This document shows positions 56,822 to 64,000 of a stretch of DNA of 64,000 bases, piece after piece. Each line of letters opens with the position of its first letter. Position 1 is the first letter of the stretch. Source of the stretch: Chlamydiia bacterium. Its GTDB lineage: Bacteria > Chlamydiota > Chlamydiia > Chlamydiales > Simkaniaceae. Position numbers and translations under genes: made by a program. The notes under the pieces were generated by a model that made no database searches, had not been told where the DNA came from, and worked only from the letters and a program-made list of their open reading frames with translations. Location: NCBI GenBank assembly GCA_030429605.1, contig JAUIEV010000005.1, forward strand, positions 61,192-125,191, written 5' to 3'.

Positions 56822-57478
56822 TTAAGCGTAAGCCGGGTCCCTGGTTGCAGGAATTGCCGCGAGACGAGCAACAGCAACAGCTGTCACAGCCGCAGCAACG
56901 TGACCGAGTACATTGGCTGAAATAACGTGAAAACCGCCGAAGAAGGATAATCCAAGACTTGCGGTAAGAAAAGCAGCACTTGCAGCGACTTCGCTCATAA
57001 TCACAATAAGTTGTCTTTCGCCGTCCAAAAGAGGGGCAACCGCTGAAGGGAGTCCAACAGCATTTCCAAGTGCTTGTCGGAGCGTAATCATGCCAGACCA
57101 CGATACAGGTGAATTTGTAAGTAGACACATAGCTGAGGTATGCACGCCATGGACAAGGCCTCGGAGCAAAGGGCTTGATGTTGCATCAAAAGCTACACGT
57201 CCAGCCAAAGTGAGAAGAGGCATCCCAATGGTTGGAGAGAGCCATGCAAATCTATTAGTTAGGTTTATGTCTCCACCTGAAATTCGATGCACGAGAGCAG
57301 ACGGATAAAAAAGAGGGAGTCCAAGCGTGGTGTAGGGTAAAAGGGTCCCAATTGATGAGGTGATAGCAAAGGGAATGCAACTTGCAGATTGTACAGCCGT
57401 TCCGACCTTTTCAAGTACAAGGGCTGTTGAAAACAGTGGTGATGGGGCGAGTGGATGTGAAGCCAAAATGTTCTCCAA
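56822..57478 (-). CDS. Hypothetical hydrophobic protein, possibly a membrane protein
   Basis: A 218-residue Ala/Leu/Gly/Pro-rich protein with four or five hydrophobic stretches (around 40-60, 85-100, 160-185 and 190-208). I do not recognise it. It is not the bilobed pair typical of Inc proteins, though the separation of hydrophobic patches does not exclude an inclusion-membrane protein. It has no cleavable signal peptide. It follows the ankyrin-like gene cluster on the same strand, 62 bp after it, and could be co-transcribed. Confidence 0.55.
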   Translation of the reverse strand: MENILASHPLAPSPLFSTALVLEKVGTAVQSASCIPFAITSSIGTLLPYTTLGLPLFYPSALVHRISGGDINLTNRFAWLSPTIGMPLLTLAGRVAFDATSSPLLRGLVHGVHTSAMCLLTNSPVSWSGMITLRQALGNAVGLPSAVAPLLDGERQLIVIMSEVAASAAFLTASLGLSFFGGFHVISANVLGHVAAAVTAVAVARLAAIPATRDPAYA

Positions 57479-57540
57479 GTTAAAAAAACTCGCAGTATTT
57501 TAGCATGATAGTTGCTGCATGTCTACTTCAAGTAAAAGTA

Positions 57541-58869
57541 TTACAGGCGACGAAGTATTGCTTGTACCTCTTCAATGGAGCCCGATCGAACAGCAGGTGC
57601 AAGAGCTTCAATAAATTCTTTGTCAAGTGTCCGAGCAATGAGATCAGGATGACTAAATATTTCTTGAATACACTCAAAACGTCCATTATTTGCTGCTTTT
57701 GAAACCATTGTTCTTATTGTTTTGGGAAGAATCTGGCCTGCAAGTTCTTCACAGGACATGATGAGGCGAAGACTTTCTGTCTGCCCGCGCGCAGCCGTTG
57801 AAAAGAGTGTTTGCTCAAGTGTTCTACCAGAAATACAAGCCACAAGTTCTTTTTGAGAAACGATTTTGTGTAGGCTTGGAGTACGGCCTAAAGCAGATGC
57901 ATATAAAAAAGGCTTTCCTACAACGTCTTCTGTGGCTACATCGATGAAACGTTTTGAGTCGAGTACAGCAAGAGTGCTCGCAATATGGTTTTTTTCTAAT
58001 GCAAGAGAGAGTGAGGAGCTGAGCTGTTCAGCCGAAATGCGCGGTGATAGGTGCTTGTCTGTCAAGAAGATTTCAAGCGCTACATGGTGGCCATCTCTCG
58101 CGCAGTATCTAAATAAATTATTTATATTCTCGTCCGGAAGTTCTGCCACCTTCTTTTTTTTCTCAAGGAGTGCAGTAGCACATTCAAAATGACCAGTATA
58201 CAGTGCACGTGCAATTGCAACGTGGTATGCAATACTTGATACACCATCTACAGTGTCTTTATGTGAAAGAATAACTCGTAGAGGCTCAATGCAGCCTGTT
58301 ACCGCGGCGCGCTTGATAAGCCTTCCCATAGAGTCCGCTGGCATTCTGCCCATGTACGCAGGTGTGTCTAAAAGCACACGAAGAATAGGCATATGCTTTT
58401 TTTGAACAACCATACCAAAAAATGTTTCAACAACCTCAGCGGGGGTTTTATTAAGAACATCTACACGAGGTGCTCCTTTTGAAAAAAGGACGTCAAAAAC
58501 AGCAGAAAGCATGCCGACTTTAATACAGCGCTTTAGACGGTTAAAATCCTCAGCACGAACTTCTTTGAGAACAAATTGAGTTAATGCGACTTCATTGGTA
58601 GCGCTTGGGGGGCACACTCTCTTAAGAGCCTGTTCTCGAAGCCACAAAGCTCCATTCAACATTTTTGTCCCTTTCAAGCCAGTTACAGCATCAAAGTCTT
58701 TTCCGTACAGGCACTGAGCAACTCTTCCGCCAATTCTAGAGAGAGTTCTTGACCCAGAGCCTTCGAGATCCTCTTTTGCAGAACAAGTCCCTCTGGAGGC
58801 ATCAGCGGCACATAAAGCCCTGATTCTCAATTCATCTGAAGGTGTTGATGCTCCTAAAGCAGCTGCCAT
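57541..58869 (-). CDS. Ankyrin-like repeat protein, divergent member of the local family
   Basis: A 442-residue protein sharing the architecture of the next three genes: an N-terminal domain with a Ser/Ala-rich start and TNEVALTQFVLKEVRAED, then about nine 33-35-residue ankyrin-like units (for example TGCIEPLRVILSHKD, TGHFECATALLEKK, NGRFECIQEIFSHPDLIA). The units are poorly conserved, and the 130-residue C-terminal domain of its paralogues is absent. GAGGATGG lies upstream of the ATG. It is older or faster-evolving than the others. Ankyrin-type proteins of intracellular bacteria are often secreted into the host, but no signal shows this here. Confidence 0.75.
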   Translation of the reverse strand: MAAALGASTPSDELRIRALCAADASRGTCSAKEDLEGSGSRTLSRIGGRVAQCLYGKDFDAVTGLKGTKMLNGALWLREQALKRVCPPSATNEVALTQFVLKEVRAEDFNRLKRCIKVGMLSAVFDVLFSKGAPRVDVLNKTPAEVVETFFGMVVQKKHMPILRVLLDTPAYMGRMPADSMGRLIKRAAVTGCIEPLRVILSHKDTVDGVSSIAYHVAIARALYTGHFECATALLEKKKKVAELPDENINNLFRYCARDGHHVALEIFLTDKHLSPRISAEQLSSSLSLALEKNHIASTLAVLDSKRFIDVATEDVVGKPFLYASALGRTPSLHKIVSQKELVACISGRTLEQTLFSTAARGQTESLRLIMSCEELAGQILPKTIRTMVSKAANNGRFECIQEIFSHPDLIARTLDKEFIEALAPAVRSGSIEEVQAILRRL

Positions 58870-58979
58870 GTATCCATCCTCTTTTTCGTAGGCGTAAGTA
58901 TACCATTTTCATTGCTAAATGAGAATCAATTTACAGTTATTGTCTAACACGCTAAATATCAGTGTAATAGCTTTATATC

Positions 58980-60455
58980 TCACAGGCAGTCAAGGAATGC
59001 ACCTACAAAGACAAGAGGTGAGCGCCACATGTGGTTTGGGGCGAAATCGAGGCCTTCGTCAGTTTCTGGACTGCCGAGCCGTTCCCATATGCTATGGAGA
59101 AACTGCTGTGCTTTCTGCTTACGAATTGAGTCTCCATCCTCTCGGGCATAGCCAACAAGAACACGTTTCATGCACTCTTTAAACGCGTGTTTTTGTTCTG
59201 CAGTTTCTATAGGAAAGTCATCACCATAAAGAGCCAATACATCGCGAGTTATGTCCGTTGAAAACAGGAGATTAAACTCATGCAGTAGGGAATATATGGA
59301 TCGAGAGGAGGATACAAAGCCTGCAAAAAAGAACGTTTGAACATTTGTTGTAACAACAAGTGCTTCATGAGAACCTGCAGCTACCACAGATTTAAGTAGG
59401 GTAACAAGTTTTGGAATTGGAATACGTGCAGCTACTGGGTCATTGGCAAGAATAGTGTGAACGCATTCAAGGTGCTTATTTTGAGCGGCATATGTCAATC
59501 CGATTTCTAAATCCACATCAGGAATTCGATCAACAAAGCCTTTATGAGAAAGGAGAGCGTGTAGGCATTCAAGGTGTCCATTTTTAGCAGCATGCCAAAA
59601 TCCAGCTCCTAATTGATGATCAGGAACTCGATCAACGAGGCCTTCGTGGTCTATGAGAGTTTGTAGGCATTTGTGATGATCATGTTTAGCGGCAAAATTC
59701 AATGCCCATCCTAATTGATGATCAGAAATTCGATCAATGAGGCCTTCGTGGCCTAGGAGAGTTTGTAGGCATTCAAGATGTCCGTTTTTAGCAGCATTCG
59801 CCAATCCAAATCCAAATGCTACATTACTAATTCTTTCCAGATGTCCACTCTGTGAGAGAAAAATAAGGAGGCATTCAAGATGTCCATTTCCAGCAGCTCC
59901 TCGAAATGCTTCTCCGAAATCATTATCAGAAAGCTGGGCATGAAATGGATCTTGAGCTAGTAAAAGTGTGAGAAGTTGAGAAGCTCCCTTATCAGCTGAT
60001 TTAGAGAAAAGCTCACTTACCGTTTGAGCTGTAAACTGTTCAAGAACGCCTTCTCTAAATCGACCTTGAAAAAAGAGCACATCATGTACAACAGAGAAAA
60101 GGCCAGCGTCAAGGCACCGTATGAGTCGCTCGCAATTGCCTGATCGTACTTCTCTAAGAACAAACTGTGTTAATGCGACTTCATTGGTTGGAATATGTTC
60201 CGGACAGACTTCCCTTAAAGCAGCTGCATTTCTTTCTAGAACTCCATGAAGCATACTCTTGCCAGTTTGGCCTTTTTGTTGAGTGGGTGCTCCAAGAAAC
60301 AATGCCACTCGTCCAGAGAGAAAATGATGGTGAGATGGCTTCTGCTGAACTTTTTTAACTGCTGAATTTGTTCCGGCAGACTCTTCAGCTGCACAATGAG
60401 CCCTAACGAGACTGAATGCTCCTGATGAACTTGATGAACTTGAAATAGCTGCCAT
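58980..60455 (-). CDS. Ankyrin-like 34-residue repeat protein, 6 repeats
   Basis: A 491-residue protein. The N-terminal domain (1-155) is Ser-rich at the start and has HHHFLSGRVALFLGAP, PTNEVALTQFVLREVR and DAGLFSVVHDVLFFQGRF. Six 34-residue units follow (156-359) with consensus NGHLECLQ-x-LLSHEGLVDRIPD-x-QLG-x(8). A C-terminal domain (360-491) has HEFNLLFSTD, DVLALYGDDFP, KECMKRVLVGYARE and FAPNHMWRS. The unit resembles an ankyrin repeat (GHLE-V-LLL core) but is one residue longer and carries a conserved VDRIP element. The 5' leader holds a perfect inverted repeat. Function unknown; a host-interacting role is plausible. Confidence 0.82.
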   Translation of the reverse strand: MAAISSSSSSSGAFSLVRAHCAAEESAGTNSAVKKVQQKPSHHHFLSGRVALFLGAPTQQKGQTGKSMLHGVLERNAAALREVCPEHIPTNEVALTQFVLREVRSGNCERLIRCLDAGLFSVVHDVLFFQGRFREGVLEQFTAQTVSELFSKSADKGASQLLTLLLAQDPFHAQLSDNDFGEAFRGAAGNGHLECLLIFLSQSGHLERISNVAFGFGLANAAKNGHLECLQTLLGHEGLIDRISDHQLGWALNFAAKHDHHKCLQTLIDHEGLVDRVPDHQLGAGFWHAAKNGHLECLHALLSHKGFVDRIPDVDLEIGLTYAAQNKHLECVHTILANDPVAARIPIPKLVTLLKSVVAAGSHEALVVTTNVQTFFFAGFVSSSRSIYSLLHEFNLLFSTDITRDVLALYGDDFPIETAEQKHAFKECMKRVLVGYAREDGDSIRKQKAQQFLHSIWERLGSPETDEGLDFAPNHMWRSPLVFVGAFLDCL

Positions 60456-60467
60456 TATTCTCTCCTC

Positions 60468-60491
60468 ATACTTTTAATTACCTAAAAGTAT
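60468..60491. promoter_or_regulatory. Inverted repeat upstream of the 6-repeat gene
   Basis: ATACTTTTA, 6 nt, TAAAAGTAT: perfect 9-bp arms. On the minus strand it ends right at the Shine-Dalgarno sequence (GAGGAGA) and includes a TATACT that could be the -10. Operator or 5' UTR hairpin. The same element precedes the next paralogue. Confidence 0.6.
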
Positions 60492-60574
60492 ATCATGATG
60501 TAACGATTTAAGAATGCGTTTTTTTAATTCTTTAGACTCATTTTCTAACCATATAAGAATTAATAAGATATATT

Positions 60575-62686
60575 TTATCCCATAAGGCAGTCAAGGAATG
60601 CACCAGCAAAGACTGGAGGTGAGCGCCACATGTGGTTTGGGGCGAAATCGAGGCCTTCGTCAGTCTCAGGACTGCCGAGCCGTTCCCATATGCTATGGAG
60701 AAATTGCTGAGCTTTCTGCTTACGAATTGAGTCTCCATCCTCCCGGGCGTAGCCAACAAGAACACGTTTCATGCACTCTTTAAACGCGTGTTTTTGCTTT
60801 GGAGTTACTACTGGAAAGTCATCACCATAAAGAGCCAAGACATCGTGAGTCATATCCGTTGAAAACAGGAGGTTAAACTCATGAAGAAGGGAGTGTGCAT
60901 TTTTTGAAGAAAATTGTGAATATACACCGAAGACTATTCGAGCATTTGTTGCAACAACTAGTGCTTCGCGAGAACCTGCAGCTACCACAGGTTTAAGTAG
61001 GGTAACAAGTTCTTGGTTTGGAATGCGTGCAGCAGCAGATTTATCACCAAGAAGAACTTGAAGACTGTCTATTTGACCAAGTTCTATAGAATCGATAAAA
61101 GCCTTTCTTAAATAGTATTCAGGAATTCGATCAACAAGACCTTCGTAGGAAAAGAGAGTTTGTAGGCATTCAAAATATCTACTTAGAACAGCTTTTTGGA
61201 GTACCCATCCTAATTGATCACTAGGAATTCGCTCAACAAGGCCTTCGTGGTCAAGAAGAGCTTGTAAGCATTCAAGTTGTCTATTTTCAGTGGCAAATCT
61301 CAATATCGATTCTAATTGATGTACAGGGATTCGATCAATAAGGCCTTCATGGTAAAGGAGAGTTTGTAGAGCTTCAAGCTGTCCATTTCGAACTGCACTC
61401 TCCAATCCCCTTCCTAAAACATTTTCAGGAATTCGATCAACAAGGCCTTCATGGTCTAGGAGAGTTTGTAGGCATTCAAGATGTCCATATTCAGCGGAAA
61501 TTCTCAATAGAGATCCTAATTGATGCAAAGGAATTCGATCAAGCAGGCCTTCGTGGGTAATGAGGGCTTGTAAGCATTCAAGCCGTCCATTTTCAGCAGC
61601 AAATTGCAGTGCCAATCCTAAGTGACCTTCAGACATTCGATCAAGAAGTCCTTCATGAGAAAGGAGAGTTTGTAGGCATTCAAGCTGTCCATATCGAACA
61701 GCACCCATAAATGCCATTTTTAAATAGTATTCAGGAATTCGATCAAGCAGGCCTTCATGAGAAAGAAAAGCTTGTAGGCATTCAAGGTGCCCATTTAGAG
61801 AAGCATACCCAAATCCTAATCCTAATTGATCATCAGAAATTCGATCAACAAGGCCTTCATGAGAAAGAAGAGCTTGTAGGCATTCAAGGTGCCCATTTCG
61901 AACAGCATTCTCCAATCCTAATCCTAATTGATATGCAGGAATTCGATCAACAAGGCCTTCATGAGAAAGAAAAACTTGTAGGCATTTAACATCTCCATTT
62001 CGAGCAGCACGACTCAAGCCCTGTCCCAAGCATTCATTACCAATTCTTTCCAGATGTCCACTCTGAGAAAGAAAAATAAGAAGACACTCTAGATGTCTAT
62101 TTTCAGTAGCTCCCAGAAATGCTTGTCTGAAATCACCATCAGTAAGCTGATCATAAAATTGATCTTGAGCAAGTAAGAGCGTAAGAAGCTGCGCTGCTTC
62201 TTTATCCACTGATTTCATGAGAAGCTCATTAACTGTTTGAGCTGTAAACTGTTCGAAGACACCTTCTCTAAAACGTCCTTGAAAAAAGAGCACATCATGA
62301 ACAACAGAGAAAAGACCAGCGTCAAGGCACCGTATGAGTCGCTCGCAATAGCCTGATCGTACTTCTTTAAGAACAAATTGTGTTAATGCGACTTCATTGG
62401 TTGGAATATGTTCCGGACAGATTTCTTCTAGTTCTATTGCGTTACAGACTTCTTCTAGAGCAGCTTCATTTCTTCTAAGAACACGATGAAGCATACTCAT
62501 ACCAGATTGGCCATTTTGTCGAGTGGGTGCTCCAAGAAACAATGCCACTCGTCCAGAGAGAAAATGATGGTGAGATGGCTTCTGCTGAACTTTTTTAACT
62601 GCTGAATTTGTTCCGGCAGACTCTTCAGCTGCACAATGAGCCCTGACGAGACTAAATGCTTCTGATGAACTTGAAATAGCTGCCAT
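60575..62686 (-). CDS. Ankyrin-like 34-residue repeat protein, 12 repeats
   Basis: A 703-residue paralogue of the previous gene with nearly the same N-terminal (1-161) and C-terminal (570-703) domains but twelve 34-residue units instead of six. The length difference of 212 residues is almost exactly six units (204). An eight-residue insertion (CNAIELEE) lies before CPEHIPTNEVAL. The 3' 200 bp and the spacer sequences on both sides are almost identical to those of the neighbour, which points to tandem duplication and unit expansion, or to gene conversion of the ends. No signal peptide or membrane segments. Confidence 0.82.
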   Translation of the reverse strand: MAAISSSSEAFSLVRAHCAAEESAGTNSAVKKVQQKPSHHHFLSGRVALFLGAPTRQNGQSGMSMLHRVLRRNEAALEEVCNAIELEEICPEHIPTNEVALTQFVLKEVRSGYCERLIRCLDAGLFSVVHDVLFFQGRFREGVFEQFTAQTVNELLMKSVDKEAAQLLTLLLAQDQFYDQLTDGDFRQAFLGATENRHLECLLIFLSQSGHLERIGNECLGQGLSRAARNGDVKCLQVFLSHEGLVDRIPAYQLGLGLENAVRNGHLECLQALLSHEGLVDRISDDQLGLGFGYASLNGHLECLQAFLSHEGLLDRIPEYYLKMAFMGAVRYGQLECLQTLLSHEGLLDRMSEGHLGLALQFAAENGRLECLQALITHEGLLDRIPLHQLGSLLRISAEYGHLECLQTLLDHEGLVDRIPENVLGRGLESAVRNGQLEALQTLLYHEGLIDRIPVHQLESILRFATENRQLECLQALLDHEGLVERIPSDQLGWVLQKAVLSRYFECLQTLFSYEGLVDRIPEYYLRKAFIDSIELGQIDSLQVLLGDKSAAARIPNQELVTLLKPVVAAGSREALVVATNARIVFGVYSQFSSKNAHSLLHEFNLLFSTDMTHDVLALYGDDFPVVTPKQKHAFKECMKRVLVGYAREDGDSIRKQKAQQFLHSIWERLGSPETDEGLDFAPNHMWRSPPVFAGAFLDCLMG
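60980..62203 (-). repeat. Tandem 102-bp coding repeats (12 units)
   Basis: Twelve in-frame 34-codon units back to back. The centre of each (encoding ECLQ-LL-HEGL-DRIP) is well conserved, and the third quarter varies. The even 102-bp period makes expansion or contraction by slippage or unequal crossing-over frame-neutral. Confidence 0.85.
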
Positions 62687-62698
62687 TTTTTTCTCCTC

Positions 62699-62722
62699 AT
62701 ACTTTTATTTACCTAAAAGTAT
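62699..62722. promoter_or_regulatory. Inverted repeat upstream of the 12-repeat gene
   Basis: ATACTTTTA, TTTACC, TAAAAGTAT, the same arms as at 60468-60491 with a changed spacer, again abutting the Shine-Dalgarno sequence (GAGGAGAA). Confidence 0.6.
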
Positions 62723-62809
62723 ATCATTATGTAACGCTTTAAATATACAAATTTTTTTTCTATTTTTTAGAGCGATAATCTAACCATATAAGAATTAATA
62801 AGATATATT

Positions 62810-64000
62810 TTATTCCATAAGGCAGTCAAGAAATGCTCTAGCAAAGACTAGAAGTGAGTCCCACATGTGGTTTGGGGCGAAATCGAGGCCCTCTTCAGTT
62901 TCTGGACTACCGTGCCGTTCCCAAATGCTTTTGAAGAAAAGCTGTGCTTTCTGCTTACGGATTGAATCACCATCTTCACGTGCATAGCCAACAAGAACAC
63001 GTTTCATGCACTCTTTAAACGCGTGTTTTGTGTATGAATTTTAAAGCTGAAGTCATGACCATTATCAGCCATGACATCATCTTCATATTAGTTGAAAAAG
63101 TGAGACTAAACTGCGAGCCAGGCTCTCGTTTCTGCCACTAGCTCTTGGTTTGGAATTCGTGCAGAGACTGCCGCATTGGCCAAAATGGCGTGAAGACATT
63201 CAACATGGCCTTTTTCCACAGCTGCCTTAAATACTCTCTCTAACTTTTCATCAGGAACTCGATCAACAAGGCCTTCGTGGTCAAGGAGAGCTTTTAGGCA
63301 CTTAGGGTGTCCATTTTTAGCAGCAATCGACAATGCCTGCCCTAATTTACGTTCAGAAATTTGATCGACAAAGCCTTTGTGAGAAAGAAGAGCTTCTAGA
63401 CATTCAAGATGTCCACTTCGAGCAGTATAATACATTACTGTCCCTGACATATTTACTGAAGGATCAAAAAGGCTTTCGAAGGGAAGAAACGCTTGTACGC
63501 ATTCAAGATGACCATTTGCAGAAGCATTCAGCAATCCATCCCATAAAGCATATTTATCAATTCGATCAACAATGCCTTTGTGAGAAAGTAAAGCAAGGAG
63601 ACACTCTAGATGTCCTTTTTTAGCAGCTTCCCGAAATGCTTGTTTGCAATCACAAGAAGAAAGCCGGGCAAGAAATGGATCTTGAGCAAGTAAGAGTGTG
63701 AGAAGTTGAGGAGCTCCCTTATCAGCTGATTTCAAAAAAAGATTTTTAACTATTTGAGCTGTAAACTGTTCAAAGACACCTTCTCTAAAACGTCCTTGAA
63801 AAAAGAGCACATCATGTACAACAGAGAAAAGGCCAGCGTCTAGGCAGCCTATGAGTCGCTCACAATTACCTGTGAGGACTTCTTCTCTTACAAATTCTGC
63901 TAAGGCGACTTCATGCGTAACTCCTGCAGGAGCGACTTTTTCAATAGATTGCTGCTTTTCATTAATCGCGGCCCAGAATACTGCTCCTCCAGCATCACTC
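62810..64000 (-). pseudogene. Decaying ankyrin-like repeat paralogue, 5' end outside the window
   Basis: The frame is open from the window edge (…THEVALAEFVREEVLTG, LDAGLFSVVHDVLFFQG) through about six 34-residue units to a premature stop at 63106, right after PNQELV. The following 100 bp, which in the paralogues encode the start of the C-terminal domain, are scrambled and lack about 150 bp. The final block then resumes in frame (63007-62810: KRVLVGYAREDGD, FAPNHMW). Deletion plus frame loss, so a broken fourth copy; the truncated product (over 290 residues) could still be made. Confidence 0.75.

Noticed and set aside
61711..61989. Plus-strand open frame inside the repeat array
   Set aside because: Antisense to the repeat gene; its periodic sequence merely mirrors the 102-bp coding repeats.
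60980..62203. Regular repeats resembling a CRISPR array
   Set aside because: Period is exactly 102 bp, in frame, with conserved protein pattern and no unique spacers between identical repeats; these are protein-coding ankyrin-like units.

Overview
The window reads as a chromosomal segment of a member of the Chlamydiota, probably one of the environmental, protist- or arthropod-associated lineages rather than Chlamydiaceae. The evidence is gene content and order that I recall from Chlamydia: a CBS protein / cysteine desulfurase / PP2C block, glgX beside an Slc1-type type III secretion chaperone, dnaA next to yidC, DUF721-gyrB-gyrA-tmk-holB, nusB-murB, and infC-rpmI-rplT-pheS. To these are added things Chlamydiaceae usually lack: a complete classical menaquinone operon, a serpin, an MgtC-like protein and large repeat-protein families. 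I could not run a search, so the genus is left open.

Layout. 1-14.2 kb: housekeeping genes, mostly on the minus strand (CBS/CorC-like protein, desulfurase, PP2C, secreted serpin, CPBP protease, lipoprotein, GlgX, the plus-strand Slc1 chaperone, DnaA, YidC, a TPR protein). 14.3-24.1 kb: typA and a contiguous overlapping operon menG(ubiE)-F-D-H-B-A-C-E that should carry chorismate to menaquinone. 24.5-31.4 kb: DUF721, gyrB, gyrA, tmk, holB on the plus strand. 31.3-43.8 kb: a DnaQ-like exonuclease, mgtC, nusB, murB, a PHP phosphoesterase, folC, an MnmM-like methyltransferase, tRNA-Val, infC-rpmI-rplT-pheS, a condensation-domain-like protein and two tandem paralogues with a YopJ/CE-clan-like His/Asp/Gln/Cys pattern.

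44.0-51.9 kb: an accessory block directly after tRNA-Ser(UGA). The last 16 nt of the tRNA gene recur at 44199-44214 and at 51882-51897, and a longer direct repeat (terminator, 12-bp palindrome, tRNA tail, second terminator) bounds the block. Inside are an SDR, a GrpB-kinase-APH triple fusion, another APH enzyme, a PAF-acetylhydrolase-like esterase, a kinase-like gene broken by two in-frame TAA codons, an unknown gene and a recombinase-type HTH remnant. It looks like a decayed tRNA-targeted genomic island.

52.0-56.8 kb: a biotin operon bioB-F-D-A, divergent from a winged-helix protein with a DUF6314-like C-terminal half. The intergenic region carries two copies, in inverted orientation, of a bipartite 24-bp site (AAACCTCA, 5 nt, GTTTACATAAA), one beside each promoter region. 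This is the best candidate for an undescribed system here: an autoregulated biotin repressor of a new type.

56.8-64.0 kb: a hydrophobic unknown protein and then a tandem family of ankyrin-like proteins built from 34-residue (102-bp) repeats. It has 6 repeats in one member and 12 in the next, a divergent member, and a decaying copy at the window edge. Their ends and spacers are almost identical, and two members share a perfect inverted repeat just upstream of the ribosome binding site.
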